Source: Phaeobacter piscinae (GTDB lineage: Bacteria > Pseudomonadota > Alphaproteobacteria > Rhodobacterales > Rhodobacteraceae). From it: a stretch of 64,000 bases of DNA. The stretch lies in contig NZ_CP010681.1 in NCBI RefSeq assembly GCF_002407245.1, positions 2,976,001 to 3,040,000 of the forward strand, in the 5' to 3' direction. Positions 1 to 8,689 of this stretch are shown here, in pieces. The translations under genes and the position numbers were made by a program. Position 1 is the stretch's first letter. Each line of letters starts with the position of its first letter. The notes under the pieces are model-generated. The model was not told the origin of the DNA. It searched no databases and was given only the letters and a program-made list of their open reading frames with translations.

Positions 1-109
1 GCGACATCGCCGCCACATCCGCCAGCGCATCCAACGACAGATCCCCCTCCGGGTTGTCGTAGATATAGCCCAGCACCCGCAGAATGCGGTCCTCATAGGC
101 GTTGCTCAT
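1..109 (-). CDS. AraC-family transcriptional regulator, N-terminal fragment (runs off window)
   Basis: The leftward reading frame starts at the ATG at 109-107 and continues past base 1, so only about 36 residues are visible. They begin MSNAYEDRILRVL and continue with a DLSLDALADVAAMS segment, which matches the first helix-turn-helix of AraC regulators whose DNA-binding domain is N-terminal (the GyrI-like effector subgroup). A purine-rich stretch precedes the start. It is divergent from accA, so the 119 bp between them must carry both promoters. The family is probable, but the effector domain lies outside the window. Confidence 0.6.
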   Translation of the reverse strand, partial: MSNAYEDRILRVLGYIYDNPEGDLSLDALADVAAMS

Positions 110-228
110 GGAAAACGTCCCTCTTCTGACCCGATTTGGATGCCATAGTAGCACTTCACAAATCTTGCTGAGTTGCATCCGTCGGCCCTTGGGGCCATAT
201 ATCGGGCAAACCGCCCGAGTGAGACGAC

Positions 229-1191
229 ATGACCCAGTACATGGATTTTGAGAAACCGTTGGCCGAAATCGAAGGCAAAGCGGAAGAACTGCGCGCCCTG
301 GCACGGGCAAATGAAGAAGCTGATCTGACCGATGAGGCCGCCGCCCTTGACGCCAAGGCGGCGCAATTGCTGATCGATCTCTATAAGGATCTGACACCCT
401 GGCGCAAATGCCAGGTCGCTCGTCACCCCGAACGGCCGCATTGCCGTGATTATATTGATGCGCTGTTCACCGAATATACCCCGCTGGCCGGCGACCGGAA
501 CTTTGCCGATGATCTGGCGGTGATGGGCGGATTGGCGCGGTTCAACGACCAACCGGTCATGGTGATCGGCCATGAAAAAGGCTCGGACACCAAGGCGCGT
601 ATCGCCCATAATTTCGGCATGGCCCGTCCCGAAGGCTACCGCAAGGCAATCCGCCTGATGGAAATGGCCGGACGTTTTGGTCTGCCGGTGGTGACCCTCG
701 TGGATACGGCTGGTGCCTACCCCGGCAAGGGCGCGGAAGAGCGCGGCCAGTCCGAGGCCATCGCCCGCTCTACCGAGATGTGCCTGAAAATTGGTGTGCC
801 GCTGATCTCCATCATCATTGGTGAAGGCGGCTCTGGCGGGGCTGTGGCCTTTGCCTCTGCCAACCGCGTGGCGATGCTGGAACATTCGGTCTACTCAGTG
901 ATCAGCCCCGAGGGCTGCGCCTCAATCCTCTGGAAGGATGCCGAAAAGATGCGCGAAGCCGCCGAAGCCCTGCGCCTCACCGCTCAGAACCTCAAGGAGC
1001 TGGCCGTGGTGGACAAGATCATCCCCGAGCCGCTTGGCGGCGCCCACCGCAATGCTGAAGCCACCTTTGAGGCGGTGAGTGGCGCGCTGACAGAGATGCT
1101 GGCAGAGCTAGAAGGTATGGACGCCGCTGCCCTCATCAAGGATCGTCGCCAGAAATTCCTGGACATCGGCTCCAAGGGGTTGGCGGCCTAG
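229..1191 (+). CDS. accA: Acetyl-CoA carboxylase carboxyltransferase subunit alpha
   Basis: This is the alpha subunit of the carboxyltransferase that moves the carboxyl group from biotin to acetyl-CoA, giving malonyl-CoA for fatty acid synthesis in the cytoplasm. The 320-residue length is normal for the family. An N-terminal helical segment (about residues 1-60) precedes the crotonase-fold transferase domain, which shows the [20 protein letters not shown] region and the GEGGSGGA glycine turn that form the acyl-CoA site. The start [19 protein letters not shown] fits the family; a second ATG four codons in is possible. The gene stands alone and ends at a clear terminator. It is an ordinary core gene. 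Confidence 0.97.
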   Translation: MTQYMDFEKPLAEIEGKAEELRALARANEEADLTDEAAALDAKAAQLLIDLYKDLTPWRKCQVARHPERPHCRDYIDALFTEYTPLAGDRNFADDLAVMGGLARFNDQPVMVIGHEKGSDTKARIAHNFGMARPEGYRKAIRLMEMAGRFGLPVVTLVDTAGAYPGKGAEERGQSEAIARSTEMCLKIGVPLISIIIGEGGSGGAVAFASANRVAMLEHSVYSVISPEGCASILWKDAEKMREAAEALRLTAQNLKELAVVDKIIPEPLGGAHRNAEATFEAVSGALTEMLAELEGMDAAALIKDRRQKFLDIGSKGLAA

Positions 1192-1221
1192 GGCCACGCG
1201 CAACACCCTGATTTCGGTATG

Positions 1222-1251
1222 AAACCTCGGCCTTTGCGCCGAGGTTTTTTT
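1222..1251 (+). terminator. Rho-independent terminator of accA
   Basis: A 9-bp perfect stem (AAACCTCGG at 1222-1230 with CCGAGGTTT at 1239-1247) has an 8-nt loop and runs into a tract of seven T. It starts about 30 bp after the accA stop codon. Confidence 0.9.
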
Positions 1252-1347
1252 ATGTTTGTTCGTATGGGGCCAAGCTGATTCGGAACAATCCTGCGGGTTT
1301 GTGCATTTGACTAGCAAATATCCTTTCCCATGGTCAGGAGCGCCAAC

Positions 1348-2250
1348 ATGTCAGATCACCTGCTATCGGGGTTCGCAAATCGCGCCCTGCCCTCTCAGAA
1401 AACCCGCAACGAGATCCTTGATCAGATCAACCCAGATGACTTTTCTTGGGCAATACCCATCATGCGAACAGGCTACGGCGGGCGGGCACTGGTCTACCTG
1501 ACGATCGCTGGCACATCGCTTTGGTCGATCTGGCAGGGCGGCGGGGCAAAAGGCACCACGGAAGCACTAGAATGGCTGGATGGTGGCTGGGGGACAATTG
1601 TACTACTCGCAATCATTCTGGGACTTATGGCCTACGCAGTCTGGCGTGTGGTCGACAGCGTCTGGGACCTCGAAGCATACGGGGCTGGTATCAAGGGGCT
1701 GATCGCCCGTACGGCGATGGTAGTGACGGGTCTTGTGCACCTCGTCATGGCAGGCATAGCCATTACAGTTTTGATCGACCATCGGTCCGGTAATGCGTCC
1801 GGCGGTGGGCAATTTACACGGTTGGTGTCCTCTTCCGCTGGCTCAATCCTTCTAGGCGCGGTTGGACTGATGACACTGGGCGCAGCAGGCTATTACCTTC
1901 ACAAGGCTTGGAGTGAAAACTACCGGACACATCTCAAAGCCAACTCGATCACCCAACGCCTCAATACGTTATTGAAGATTGGTGTCGCTGCAAACGGCGT
2001 GGTCATCGGTGTTATCGGTGTATTGATCATTCAGGCCGCCATGTTTGCGTCTGCCGACAACCCAGGTGGTATCGGCAGTGTATTCGACTGGCTACGGGAA
2101 CAAGTCTTTGGCCAGATTCTCGTCACCGCCCTCTGTTTCGGCCTCTTGGGCTTTGCCTTGTTTTGCTGCATCAATGCACTGTATCGCGTCGTGCCCAAGG
2201 CCAGTGACCGCGGCACAAAGACCCTCGGTGATGCACTCAGCGGCAAATGA
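1348..2250 (+). CDS. DUF1206 family six-helix membrane protein
   Basis: The 300-residue protein shows six hydrophobic segments in three pairs, at about residues 48-65, 85-110, 120-145, 160-185, 205-232 and 248-275. This is the threefold two-helix repeat of the DUF1206 family of inner-membrane proteins, whose function is unknown. The start was set at ATG 1348 because an AGGAG box lies 8 bp upstream; an ATG at 1330 lacks one. The short charged N-terminus (NPDDFSWAIPIMRTGYGGRA) resembles other DUF1206 members. It sits between accA and a convergent gntR gene and does not appear to be in an operon. Confidence 0.75.
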   Translation: MSDHLLSGFANRALPSQKTRNEILDQINPDDFSWAIPIMRTGYGGRALVYLTIAGTSLWSIWQGGGAKGTTEALEWLDGGWGTIVLLAIILGLMAYAVWRVVDSVWDLEAYGAGIKGLIARTAMVVTGLVHLVMAGIAITVLIDHRSGNASGGGQFTRLVSSSAGSILLGAVGLMTLGAAGYYLHKAWSENYRTHLKANSITQRLNTLLKIGVAANGVVIGVIGVLIIQAAMFASADNPGGIGSVFDWLREQVFGQILVTALCFGLLGFALFCCINALYRVVPKASDRGTKTLGDALSGK

Positions 2251-2259
2251 CGACGCGAC

Positions 2260-2928
2260 CTATCCCGTCAGCATCCGCAGCCCCTGCGTCACGTCGGAAC
2301 GCACTGCCAGTCGCAAGCCCGGCTCATCCCCCGCCTTCAGCGCGGCAATGATCAACTTGTGGTTCTGCGGCGGTTCGGTGCGCCGCAACCGGCCATAAAG
2401 CGCCCGCATCGTCGGCCCCAGCTGCAGCCAGACGGTCTCCGCCATTGCCAACATCGCCGGTGCCTGCGCCCGCAGATATAGCGTACGGTGAAACTCCAGA
2501 TTGGTTCGGAGATAGCCAACAGCATCCCGTTTGGAGATCATCTCAGCCACATTGCTGTTAATGCTCTGCAAGCGGTCGATCAGCGCGATATGCGCGCGCG
2601 GCAGGGCCCGACTGGCCAGCTCGACCTCGATCAGCGCCCGCAGGGCTGCCAGTTCCTCGATCCGCTCATTTGTCAGCTCCGGTGTCGATACCCGACCAGA
2701 AGACGACAGGAACAAGGCCCCTTCTGCTACCAACCGCCGCACCGATTCGCGGGCGGGCGTCATTGAGACTTCAAACTCACGGCCAATCCCGCGCAGCGTC
2801 AGCGCCTCCCCCGGTGCCATCTCACCGTGCATGATGCGAGTGCGCAATGCGCGATAGACACGGTCATGGGCAGAGCCGGTGGGAGGCTCAACAGTCGGGC
2901 GAATGGGGTTGGGTACAGGATCGGACAT
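2260..2928 (-). CDS. GntR-family regulator with FCD effector domain
   Basis: This is a predicted 222-residue DNA-binding repressor. Residues 20-85 form a winged helix (RVYRALRTRIMHGEMAPGEA, then a recognition helix around VSMTPARESVRRL), and residues 95-215 form an all-helical FCD ligand domain with the usual LRALIEVELA and EFHRTLY helices. FCD regulators commonly sense small organic acids; the ligand cannot be told here. The ATG at 2928 was preferred over an upstream start that would overlap the neighbouring metallopeptidase gene. A perfect 12-bp palindrome lies 8 bp upstream of the start, which suggests autoregulation. No catabolic operon adjoins it. Confidence 0.85.
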   Translation of the reverse strand: MSDPVPNPIRPTVEPPTGSAHDRVYRALRTRIMHGEMAPGEALTLRGIGREFEVSMTPARESVRRLVAEGALFLSSSGRVSTPELTNERIEELAALRALIEVELASRALPRAHIALIDRLQSINSNVAEMISKRDAVGYLRTNLEFHRTLYLRAQAPAMLAMAETVWLQLGPTMRALYGRLRRTEPPQNHKLIIAALKAGDEPGLRLAVRSDVTQGLRMLTG

Positions 2929-2935
2929 ATTGGTG

Positions 2936-2947
2936 TTGTGATCACAA
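2936..2947. promoter_or_regulatory. Candidate GntR autoregulatory operator
   Basis: TTGTGATCACAA is a perfect 12-bp palindrome 8 bp upstream of the gntR start codon. Its TGT-N4-ACA layout resembles half-sites bound by FadR/FCD-subfamily regulators. The assignment is inferred from position and symmetry. Confidence 0.45.
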
Positions 2948-3005
2948 ACCCCGATCAGGTCAACTGGTACAGCTGGCCGAACACAGGCCCATGGCCCCAA
3001 TGCCC

Positions 3006-3698
3006 TCAGAAACGGTAGCGATGCAGCTGATTGCCCTCGCTGCGCAGCCACTCTCTCGCGCCATCATAGTTGCCATATAGTTGCTGGACGGTCGCCCAGA
3101 ATGCGGGCGAATGGTTCATCTCCGCCAGATGGGCCACCTCATGCGCGGCGACATAGCGCAGCACCTCCGGCGGTGCCAGGATCAACCGCCAAGAATACAT
3201 CAGCGCCCCGTCGGACGAACACGATCCCCAGCGCGACCGGGTATCCCGCAGGCTGATACGTCTATATGGACGACCCAGCGCCGCCGCGTAGTGATCAGAG
3301 GCCGCCGCCAGCCTGTCACGCGCAAGCTCCTGTAGATACCGCTGAATCCGGCGCCCCGGCTTCGCCCCGCTGGCGCCCCCCGGCACCGTCACTTGACCTG
3401 GTGCCAACAGCACCCTGCGCCCCCGCCCAGCAACCACATGCCGTGGCTGGCCATCAATCGGCAGCACGCTGCCGTAATCCACGTCGATACATTCCGGATG
3501 CTTCGCCAAATGCCCGCGAATCCAACCTTCCTTTTCTCGCGCAAACTCCAGCGCTTCGCGATCCGGGACCCGTGACGGCAACGTCAGCGTCACCCGACCA
3601 TCCAGCCCTGAGATGCGCAGACTGATCCGCCGTGCCCGCGCAGAGCGGCGCAGCGTCAGCGGAACCGGCGGATCTCCGGGCAGGTGATGATCAGCCAT
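3006..3698 (-). CDS. YgjP-like M48-type metallopeptidase (SprT/DUF45)
   Basis: The 230-residue protein ends in a zinc-protease signature: AAHEVAHLAEMNHSPAFW contains HExxH at about residues 190-194 and a downstream acidic/aromatic helix, as in the YgjP/DUF45 family. The N-terminal half carries the ARRISLRI strand typical of that family. The substrate is unknown. The start was set at ATG 3698, which is preceded by an AAAGGGGAGG ribosome-binding site; a start 19 codons earlier is weaker. The leftward neighbour gntR begins 78 bp after its stop and may be cotranscribed. Confidence 0.85.
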   Translation of the reverse strand: MADHHLPGDPPVPLTLRRSARARRISLRISGLDGRVTLTLPSRVPDREALEFAREKEGWIRGHLAKHPECIDVDYGSVLPIDGQPRHVVAGRGRRVLLAPGQVTVPGGASGAKPGRRIQRYLQELARDRLAAASDHYAAALGRPYRRISLRDTRSRWGSCSSDGALMYSWRLILAPPEVLRYVAAHEVAHLAEMNHSPAFWATVQQLYGNYDGAREWLRSEGNQLHRYRF

Positions 3699-3798
3699 GA
3701 CGGCCTCCCCTTTTGGCAAAGGCTTTGACAGCACCCGGCGCATATGGCAAGGCACCTGAATCGTCGAACCGACTCAGCAGAAAATCAAGGGGATCCAC

Positions 3799-4125
3799 AT
3801 GCCCAATGAAGAATGGGGTGTAAAGCGCGTCTGCCCGACAACCGGCAAACGTTTTTACGACCTGAATAAGAACCCGATCGTCAGCCCTTACACCGGTGAG
3901 GTTGTCGAACTGAACAACGGCAAAAGCCGCATGATCGAAGCCGACGCCGAAGATGCGGCCAGCCGCAAGGCCAAGGAAAACACCGACGGTGATGACGCGG
4001 TGCTTGATGATGCAGATGATGTCGATCTGGATCTGGGCGACGACGTCTTGGACGATGATGATGACGAGGACAACGTCTCGCTCGACGAGATCGCCGACGT
4101 CGCCTCCGAAGACGACGAGTCCTAA
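3799..4125 (+). CDS. TIGR02300 family acidic protein
   Basis: This is a 108-residue soluble protein in two parts. Residues 1-45 hold the conserved block with KRVCPTTGKRFYDLNKNPIV and SPYTGE, the hallmark of TIGR02300, an alphaproteobacterial family of unknown function that looks like a tiny zinc-ribbon relic (one Cys is kept). Residues 60-108 are extremely acidic (about half Asp/Glu) and probably disordered. The gene is followed by a strong hairpin and then by tRNA-Ala. No function is proposed. Confidence 0.85.
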   Translation: MPNEEWGVKRVCPTTGKRFYDLNKNPIVSPYTGEVVELNNGKSRMIEADAEDAASRKAKENTDGDDAVLDDADDVDLDLGDDVLDDDDDEDNVSLDEIADVASEDDES

Positions 4126-4140
4126 GGCCACAAGGCCCTT

Positions 4141-4164
4141 GGGGGAGGTGCTGCCACCTCCCCC
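4141..4164. other. Strong hairpin after the TIGR02300 gene, no T-tract
   Basis: Ten perfectly paired bases (GGGGGAGGTG at 4141-4150 with CACCTCCCCC at 4155-4164) enclose a CTGC tetraloop 15 bp after the stop codon. No run of T follows, so it may stabilise the 3' end or pause polymerase rather than act as a classical terminator. Confidence 0.6.
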
Positions 4165-4300
4165 GGATACCGCGAATGACCGCCGGGAAACCGGTGTTGA
4201 AAAAATCTCGGACGATGGTGCATTTTCCGCTTGCGGCACGCGCCAGCCTCCCTTAAATCACCGACACACACCGCGAGACGGAAACGAAACGCGGCGGTTC

Positions 4301-4376
4301 GGGGCCTTAGCTCAGCTGGGAGAGCGCCTGCATGGCATGCAGGAGGTCAGCGGTTCGATCCCGCTAGGCTCCACCA
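4301..4376 (+). tRNA. tRNA-Ala (anticodon GGC)
   Basis: This 76-nt cloverleaf has acceptor arm GGGGCCT/AGGCTCC with the G3-U70 wobble that is the alanine identity element. The anticodon stem CCTGC/GCAGG has loop ATGGCAT, giving anticodon GGC. The T-arm loop is TTCGATC, and a CCA end is encoded. It reads GCC/GCU alanine codons. Confidence 0.97.
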
Positions 4377-4744
4377 AACTTCCTTAAAAATTCCAGCACA
4401 ACGTCATCTTCTCCCGAAGAGACCAGTGATTGCTGCGGGCGCCGTTTAGGCACAGCGTGTCCATTGGTGCGGCGTCGGATTGCAGCACCGGTTGCGACCT
4501 TACTGCAGAACCCGTCAAACAGCACAGCGCCCACTCCTGTTACCTCGTAGCGCCCGCGCCGCACGTCGCATTCCACCCTACGAGGCTTGCTGCTCGGCTG
4601 CGCAGCAGACCGCCTTGCCGATTTACGCTTTGTTATCGCGAAACACCTAAGCTTCTGCTCATGTGTGTCCCCACCATCGACCATGCAGCGCGCACTATGG
4701 TCAGCACAACAATTGTATAAATCGGTTAAGGATTGAGACCCGCC
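4377..4744. other. Non-coding spacer ahead of the RTX gene
   Basis: No convincing gene was found in these 368 bp. The small frames present show no family motif and no ribosome-binding site. The stretch presumably contains the promoter of the downstream RTX-Hint gene; an AT-rich patch (CAACAATTGTATAAATCGG) lies just before that gene. Confidence 0.5.
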
Positions 4745-7624
4745 ATGCCCCTTTCAAATTGGCTCGAAAATCTCCTCACAAATCTGATCGGTGGCAGGGG
4801 CAAGGATAAACTTGGCGGCACCACGGGTGATGACACCATGGATGCCGGCGAGGGGGACGACACTGTCGCCGGTGAAGAAGGCAACGACCTGATTGACGGC
4901 GGCGACGGCGACGACATCATCTATGGCGACATGGGGGACGGGTTTGACCAAGGGATGCAGGCCTCTCCGCTGACCCTTGATATCAACAATATGCACAGCG
5001 TATCCCATGATGGTGGCACAGGTTCGGCCGGCAACTACGCTGTGTTTAGCAATGTCGCCACGCTTGAGGACGGCACCAGCATCTCCGGCAAATTGGTTCT
5101 GGTCGAAAAATCCAACGCCAATATGTCGGTGGAATTTGGGTATACTAGCGGCGCAGAAATCCTGCTGGATGGGGATCAGCCTGGCGATCAGGCCAAGTTC
5201 CGACTTGAATTTTTTGATCCGGCCACCGGTGAGACGGTCTACCTCAACTCCACCGCGACCTTCAATGATATCGACGACAACAGCTACTACGGCGACGCCG
5301 AAGCCGTCATCATCGATGGCAGCAGCTTTACCTCCTTTGGCGTCTCGGCAGACTCTTCTCTGACCACCGACATCAATGGAGATGTAGTCAAAGCCACCGG
5401 ATCAGAGCTGAATGATTACACCGATCAGGACTCTTGGTTCTCCGCCTCGTTTGAGGACCGCTCTTCAATTGAATTCACCCTGCAAACCCGTGCGGGCTTG
5501 GCTGGGTTCACCCTATCTGGCGACATTCTGGAGGATCCGGTCACCACCATCATCGACCAGGGGGCAGATACGGTCATGGCTGGCGTCGGTGATGATATTG
5601 TCCATGGTCAGGGGGGCGATGATTCCCTGCTGGGCGAGGAAGGTGATGACCTGCTGGACGGCGGTGAAGGCGACGATGTCATGGAGGGAGGCACAGGGGC
5701 CGACACCCTGCTTGGCGGCGCCGGTGGCGATACGCTCTCTGGCGGCGATGGGGACGATTACATCGAGGGCGGTGAGGGCGACGACAGACTGTCAACCGGC
5801 ATCGGCAACGATACGCTCCTTGGCGGAGAGGGCAACGACACGCTGAACAACTCGGCAGGTGATGACAGTTTGGTCGGCGGCACCGGCGATGACAGCATTG
5901 TCGCCACAGATGGCAATGACACGCTGGAAGGCGGCGATGGCGCCGACACCATGTACGGCGGTAATGACAACGACCTTTTGGTTGGGGGTGCCGACAACGA
6001 TCTGATGTATGGCGAGACGGGCGACGACAGCCTGGATGGCGGCACCGGCGACGATGTGATGGATGGCGGCACCGGAAACGATACGCTGATGGGGGGCCTC
6101 GGCGCCGATACCATCGCGGGCGGGGATGGTGACGACTATATCGACGGCGGCGACGGCGACGACAGTCTGACAACCGGCCTTGGCAACGACACGTTGATTG
6201 GTGGCGCAGGCAATGACACGCTACGCAATTCGGCAGGCGATGACAGCCTGGTCGGCGGCACCGGTGATGACAGCATCGTCGCTACAGACGGCAATGACAC
6301 ACTGGAAGGCGGCGATGGTGCCGACACCATGTACGGCGGCAATGACAATGACCTTTTGGTCGGCGGCGCCGGCGATGACAAGATGTATGGCGAGGCGGAT
6401 GCCGATACCTTCCAGATGTCGGATGGCTTTGGCAATGACACCATCTCTGGCGGTGAGGCCGGGAATGATTCCGACCACATCGACCTGTCGAATGTCACCA
6501 GCAGTGTTACCGTCACCTATTCCGGATATGAAGCCGGCCAGATTACCGATGGCGCCGACACCATCTCCTTCAGCGAGATTGAACAGCTGACCCTGACCGA
6601 CCAGGCGGATATTGTTGATGCTTCGACTGACAACGCCGGGGTGGATATCGATGCAGGCGCTGGCGACGACACCATCACTTTTGGTGAAGGTGATGATTCC
6701 ATCACCGGTGGAGCTGGCGACGATGAGCTGATCCTGACGGAGGGCGGTGGCGTCGATACCGTCAGCGACTTCGACCTGAACGATGACGATGGCAACGGGT
6801 TTTACAATGACCAACTCGACGTCTCAGACCTGGCGGGTGGCAGCGGAACCAACGGAGCCGTGCGCACCGGTGATGTCGCCGTGGCAGACGATGGGTTCGG
6901 CAATGCGCTCCTGACCTTCCCCGGCGGGGAGCAACTGGTGCTTCAGGGGGTCACACCTGCGCAAATGAGCAGTCACAACCAGCTCTACGCGGCGGGCATT
7001 CCCTGCTTTACGCCTGACGTGCTATTGGCCACGCGCCGGGGCGCTGTCCCTGCGGGTCAGATCCGGGTCGGGGATTTGCTGCAAACCGCAGACAATGGGT
7101 TTCAGCCGGTGATCTGGGTTGGCAGGCGCCACCTCAGCGCGGCCGATCTTATGCACCGCCCACAATTGCGCCCCTACTGCCTGCGTCCGGGCGGCCTGCT
7201 GTCACCGGACCGACCGATGCTGCTGTCCCCGCAACACCGCCTGATCGTCAATGACGGCTGCCTGATGCCGGAACAACCACGTGACGAAAGCTTTGTTTCC
7301 GCGAAACTTCTTGCGGAAATGGATGGCGGTTTTGCAGCACAGGTGACGCAGCAGACACCTGTCACCTATGTCCACCTGATGACGGAGCAGCATGAAGTCA
7401 TCTTTGCTGAAGGCATCGCGACCGAAACCTTCTGGCCCGGCCCGGAGGCGATCCGCGGCCTGTCCGTAGATGACCTGCGCGAGTTGCTGACACTATTCCC
7501 GGAGCTGGCAACCGTGCATGGGTTGTCAGGCGAGCCCGGCCGCCGTCAGGTCCGCAAAACCTACGGCGATCTCGCCCGCCGCTCCCTCAGACGTCGCGAC
7601 ATCGCCAATCGCCACGCCGCGTAA
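4745..7624 (+). CDS. RTX calcium-binding repeat protein with C-terminal Hint domain
   Basis: This is a 959-residue, very acidic, probably secreted protein. In order: a first RTX patch (residues 15-60, GGxGxDxLx nonapeptides); a beta-rich, repeat-free insert of unknown fold (about 72-270); a long RTX array (about 273-555) with a duplicated block; a last short RTX patch (about 635-665); and a Hint_2-type domain starting at Cys754 (PCFTPDVLLATRRG, then VGDLLQTADNG). Nonapeptide arrays bind calcium as a parallel beta-roll and are typical of type I secretion substrates. No N-terminal signal peptide is visible. Hint modules can self-process, but cleavage here is not proven. The start was set at ATG 4745 with AAGGA upstream; a TTG at 4733 lies too close to that box. 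No type I exporter genes adjoin it. Confidence 0.88.
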   Translation: MPLSNWLENLLTNLIGGRGKDKLGGTTGDDTMDAGEGDDTVAGEEGNDLIDGGDGDDIIYGDMGDGFDQGMQASPLTLDINNMHSVSHDGGTGSAGNYAVFSNVATLEDGTSISGKLVLVEKSNANMSVEFGYTSGAEILLDGDQPGDQAKFRLEFFDPATGETVYLNSTATFNDIDDNSYYGDAEAVIIDGSSFTSFGVSADSSLTTDINGDVVKATGSELNDYTDQDSWFSASFEDRSSIEFTLQTRAGLAGFTLSGDILEDPVTTIIDQGADTVMAGVGDDIVHGQGGDDSLLGEEGDDLLDGGEGDDVMEGGTGADTLLGGAGGDTLSGGDGDDYIEGGEGDDRLSTGIGNDTLLGGEGNDTLNNSAGDDSLVGGTGDDSIVATDGNDTLEGGDGADTMYGGNDNDLLVGGADNDLMYGETGDDSLDGGTGDDVMDGGTGNDTLMGGLGADTIAGGDGDDYIDGGDGDDSLTTGLGNDTLIGGAGNDTLRNSAGDDSLVGGTGDDSIVATDGNDTLEGGDGADTMYGGNDNDLLVGGAGDDKMYGEADADTFQMSDGFGNDTISGGEAGNDSDHIDLSNVTSSVTVTYSGYEAGQITDGADTISFSEIEQLTLTDQADIVDASTDNAGVDIDAGAGDDTITFGEGDDSITGGAGDDELILTEGGGVDTVSDFDLNDDDGNGFYNDQLDVSDLAGGSGTNGAVRTGDVAVADDGFGNALLTFPGGEQLVLQGVTPAQMSSHNQLYAAGIPCFTPDVLLATRRGAVPAGQIRVGDLLQTADNGFQPVIWVGRRHLSAADLMHRPQLRPYCLRPGGLLSPDRPMLLSPQHRLIVNDGCLMPEQPRDESFVSAKLLAEMDGGFAAQVTQQTPVTYVHLMTEQHEVIFAEGIATETFWPGPEAIRGLSVDDLRELLTLFPELATVHGLSGEPGRRQVRKTYGDLARRSLRRRDIANRHAA
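5740..6378 (+). repeat. Internal tandem duplication in the RTX array (378-bp period)
   Basis: The stretch from about 5740 to 6000 recurs at about 6118 to 6378 with a constant offset of 378 bp, which equals 126 codons or 14 nonapeptides (seven 18-residue beta-roll turns). Long runs are identical, for example GCCGACACCATGTACGGCGG at 5942 and 6320. Differences are mostly at third codon positions. Confidence 0.85.
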
Positions 7625-7954
7625 ATCCCTGCCGCGCAAGCCTCATGGCCCTCTGTTGGTCCTACGCTCCCGGAGCAGTTCAAGCGGCCTAGGTGCATAA
7701 GGCCAAGGGGAACGTCGTGACCTTGGCAGATCTGGAACGCTGCCCTCAGGCGCCCAGGGCGTTCCACCAACGCGACAACGCTGCCGCAGTCTTGCAGACC
7801 CTGTCCCTGTAGCATCACCGCCCCGGAGAAACACGAAAGACCAATTGGTCTTTCGTGACCGATTGAGGACGCGCCAGATCGATATCCTCTGCAGGCTATC
7901 GCCAGCGACAGAGGCCGATGACCACGCCGCCGCACACCCTGGCGGATAATCGGG
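7625..7954. other. Spacer between convergent genes, with a long palindrome
   Basis: The RTX gene and the leftward ABM gene converge here. Frames on the minus strand show no recognisable family. The notable feature is the 26-bp palindrome listed separately. Confidence 0.5.
7832..7857. repeat. Perfect 26-bp palindrome
   Basis: The half-site CACGAAAGACCAA (7832-7844) is followed directly by its exact reverse complement (7845-7857). The core GACCAATTGGTC resembles TetR-type operators. No T-tract follows on either strand, so a simple terminator is less likely. Confidence 0.9.
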
Positions 7955-8296
7955 TTAGATCTCGAGCCTGCTCAGGTAGGCCAAGGCCCGCGCGTCGGTC
8001 TGGCCCAACCAGAATGCGTCGCCATCGGCTTGCGTGCGCCAGCGTTGGAACATCGCAACTTCCTGCCCCTCACCCCGGAAGACATCAACACGCAGACATC
8101 CTGTTGCGCGCCGCAACGCCGTCGCCAGAGAAGCCGCCGCAGCCTCCGATATACCCGTTTCGACTCGCAAAACGTGCTGAGTACCGGGTGCCGGCGTGTC
8201 AGGCACACCCCAAGCCGCTGCGCGCCACGCCAGCAGACAGACGGGCATTGCAGCAACCACACTGCGCCGGGAAAGGCGCAACAACCCGGCCATCAC
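7955..8296 (-). CDS. Small ABM-like protein with export signal
   Basis: The 113-residue protein starts with a twin-arginine-like, hydrophobic leader (LRLSRRSVVAAMPVCLLAW, about residues 6-25), which suggests export. The rest (HVLRVETGI, then VDVFRGEGQEVAMFQRW, then ADGDAFW) has the size and strand pattern of the dimeric alpha/beta barrel of antibiotic-biosynthesis-monooxygenase (ABM) proteins. The start ATG overlaps the stop of the upstream ABM gene by four bases, so the two are translationally coupled. The family is tentative because similarity is weak, and the substrate is unknown. Confidence 0.5.
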   Translation of the reverse strand: MMAGLLRLSRRSVVAAMPVCLLAWRAAAWGVPDTPAPGTQHVLRVETGISEAAAASLATALRRATGCLRVDVFRGEGQEVAMFQRWRTQADGDAFWLGQTDARALAYLSRLEI

Positions 8297-8583
8297 ACCA
8301 CCAGCCTGTCGTAGTAGGTAACCTTAGGTGGCCCCTCCATGAACCCGAGCAGCGCCGCCATAACTCCGCGTTCTTCAATGAAGGCGAGATAGGCCTGATG
8401 GTGCTCACGGCTCAGCCATTCTTCGTGGATGAGGAACGCCATTGTTTGCGCATCATAATAAAGCGTAACACTCAACGCCCCGTCGAAGCCGCGCACATTT
8501 GGCAGGCTTACCTCCAGAAACGCTGACAATGCGTCAAACGCTCCGTCCTTTACGCGCATTTCAAGCGTGACCCAAATCGTCAT
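8293..8583 (-). CDS. ABM-family putative quinol monooxygenase
   Basis: This is a 96-residue protein with the compact ABM ferredoxin-like fold pattern: MTIWVTLEMRVKDGAFDAL, a NVRGFDG turn, the FLIHEEWLSREHHQAYLA strand-helix, and a final KVTYYDRLVV strand. Family members oxidise quinols or other aromatics without a cofactor, or degrade reactive small molecules. ATG 8583 was chosen because AAGGAG lies 8 bp upstream. It overlaps the next gene by four bases and lies about 106 bp downstream of an AraC regulator on the same strand, which probably controls it. Confidence 0.8.
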   Translation of the reverse strand: MTIWVTLEMRVKDGAFDALSAFLEVSLPNVRGFDGALSVTLYYDAQTMAFLIHEEWLSREHHQAYLAFIEERGVMAALLGFMEGPPKVTYYDRLVV

Positions 8584-8689
8584 GAATAGTCTCCTTCTTT
8601 GTGACAGGGGCAGTGTCACCGCAACCTGCATCTAGAGATAGAAAACCAGCCTCAAAAATCGGGTTTATAGGTCAGTTACACACGCCAGA

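Noticed and set aside
5740..6378. Tandem repeat as a mobile or satellite element
   Set aside because: The repeat is in frame and encodes RTX nonapeptides, so it is protein architecture.
7004..7450. Hint domain as an intein
   Set aside because: No extein resumes after it and no C-terminal His-Asn splice junction is visible; it is a C-terminal Hint module.
7561..7935. 124-codon minus-strand frame beside the palindrome, as a TetR gene
   Set aside because: It overlaps the RTX gene end and shows no helix-turn-helix or ribosome-binding site.
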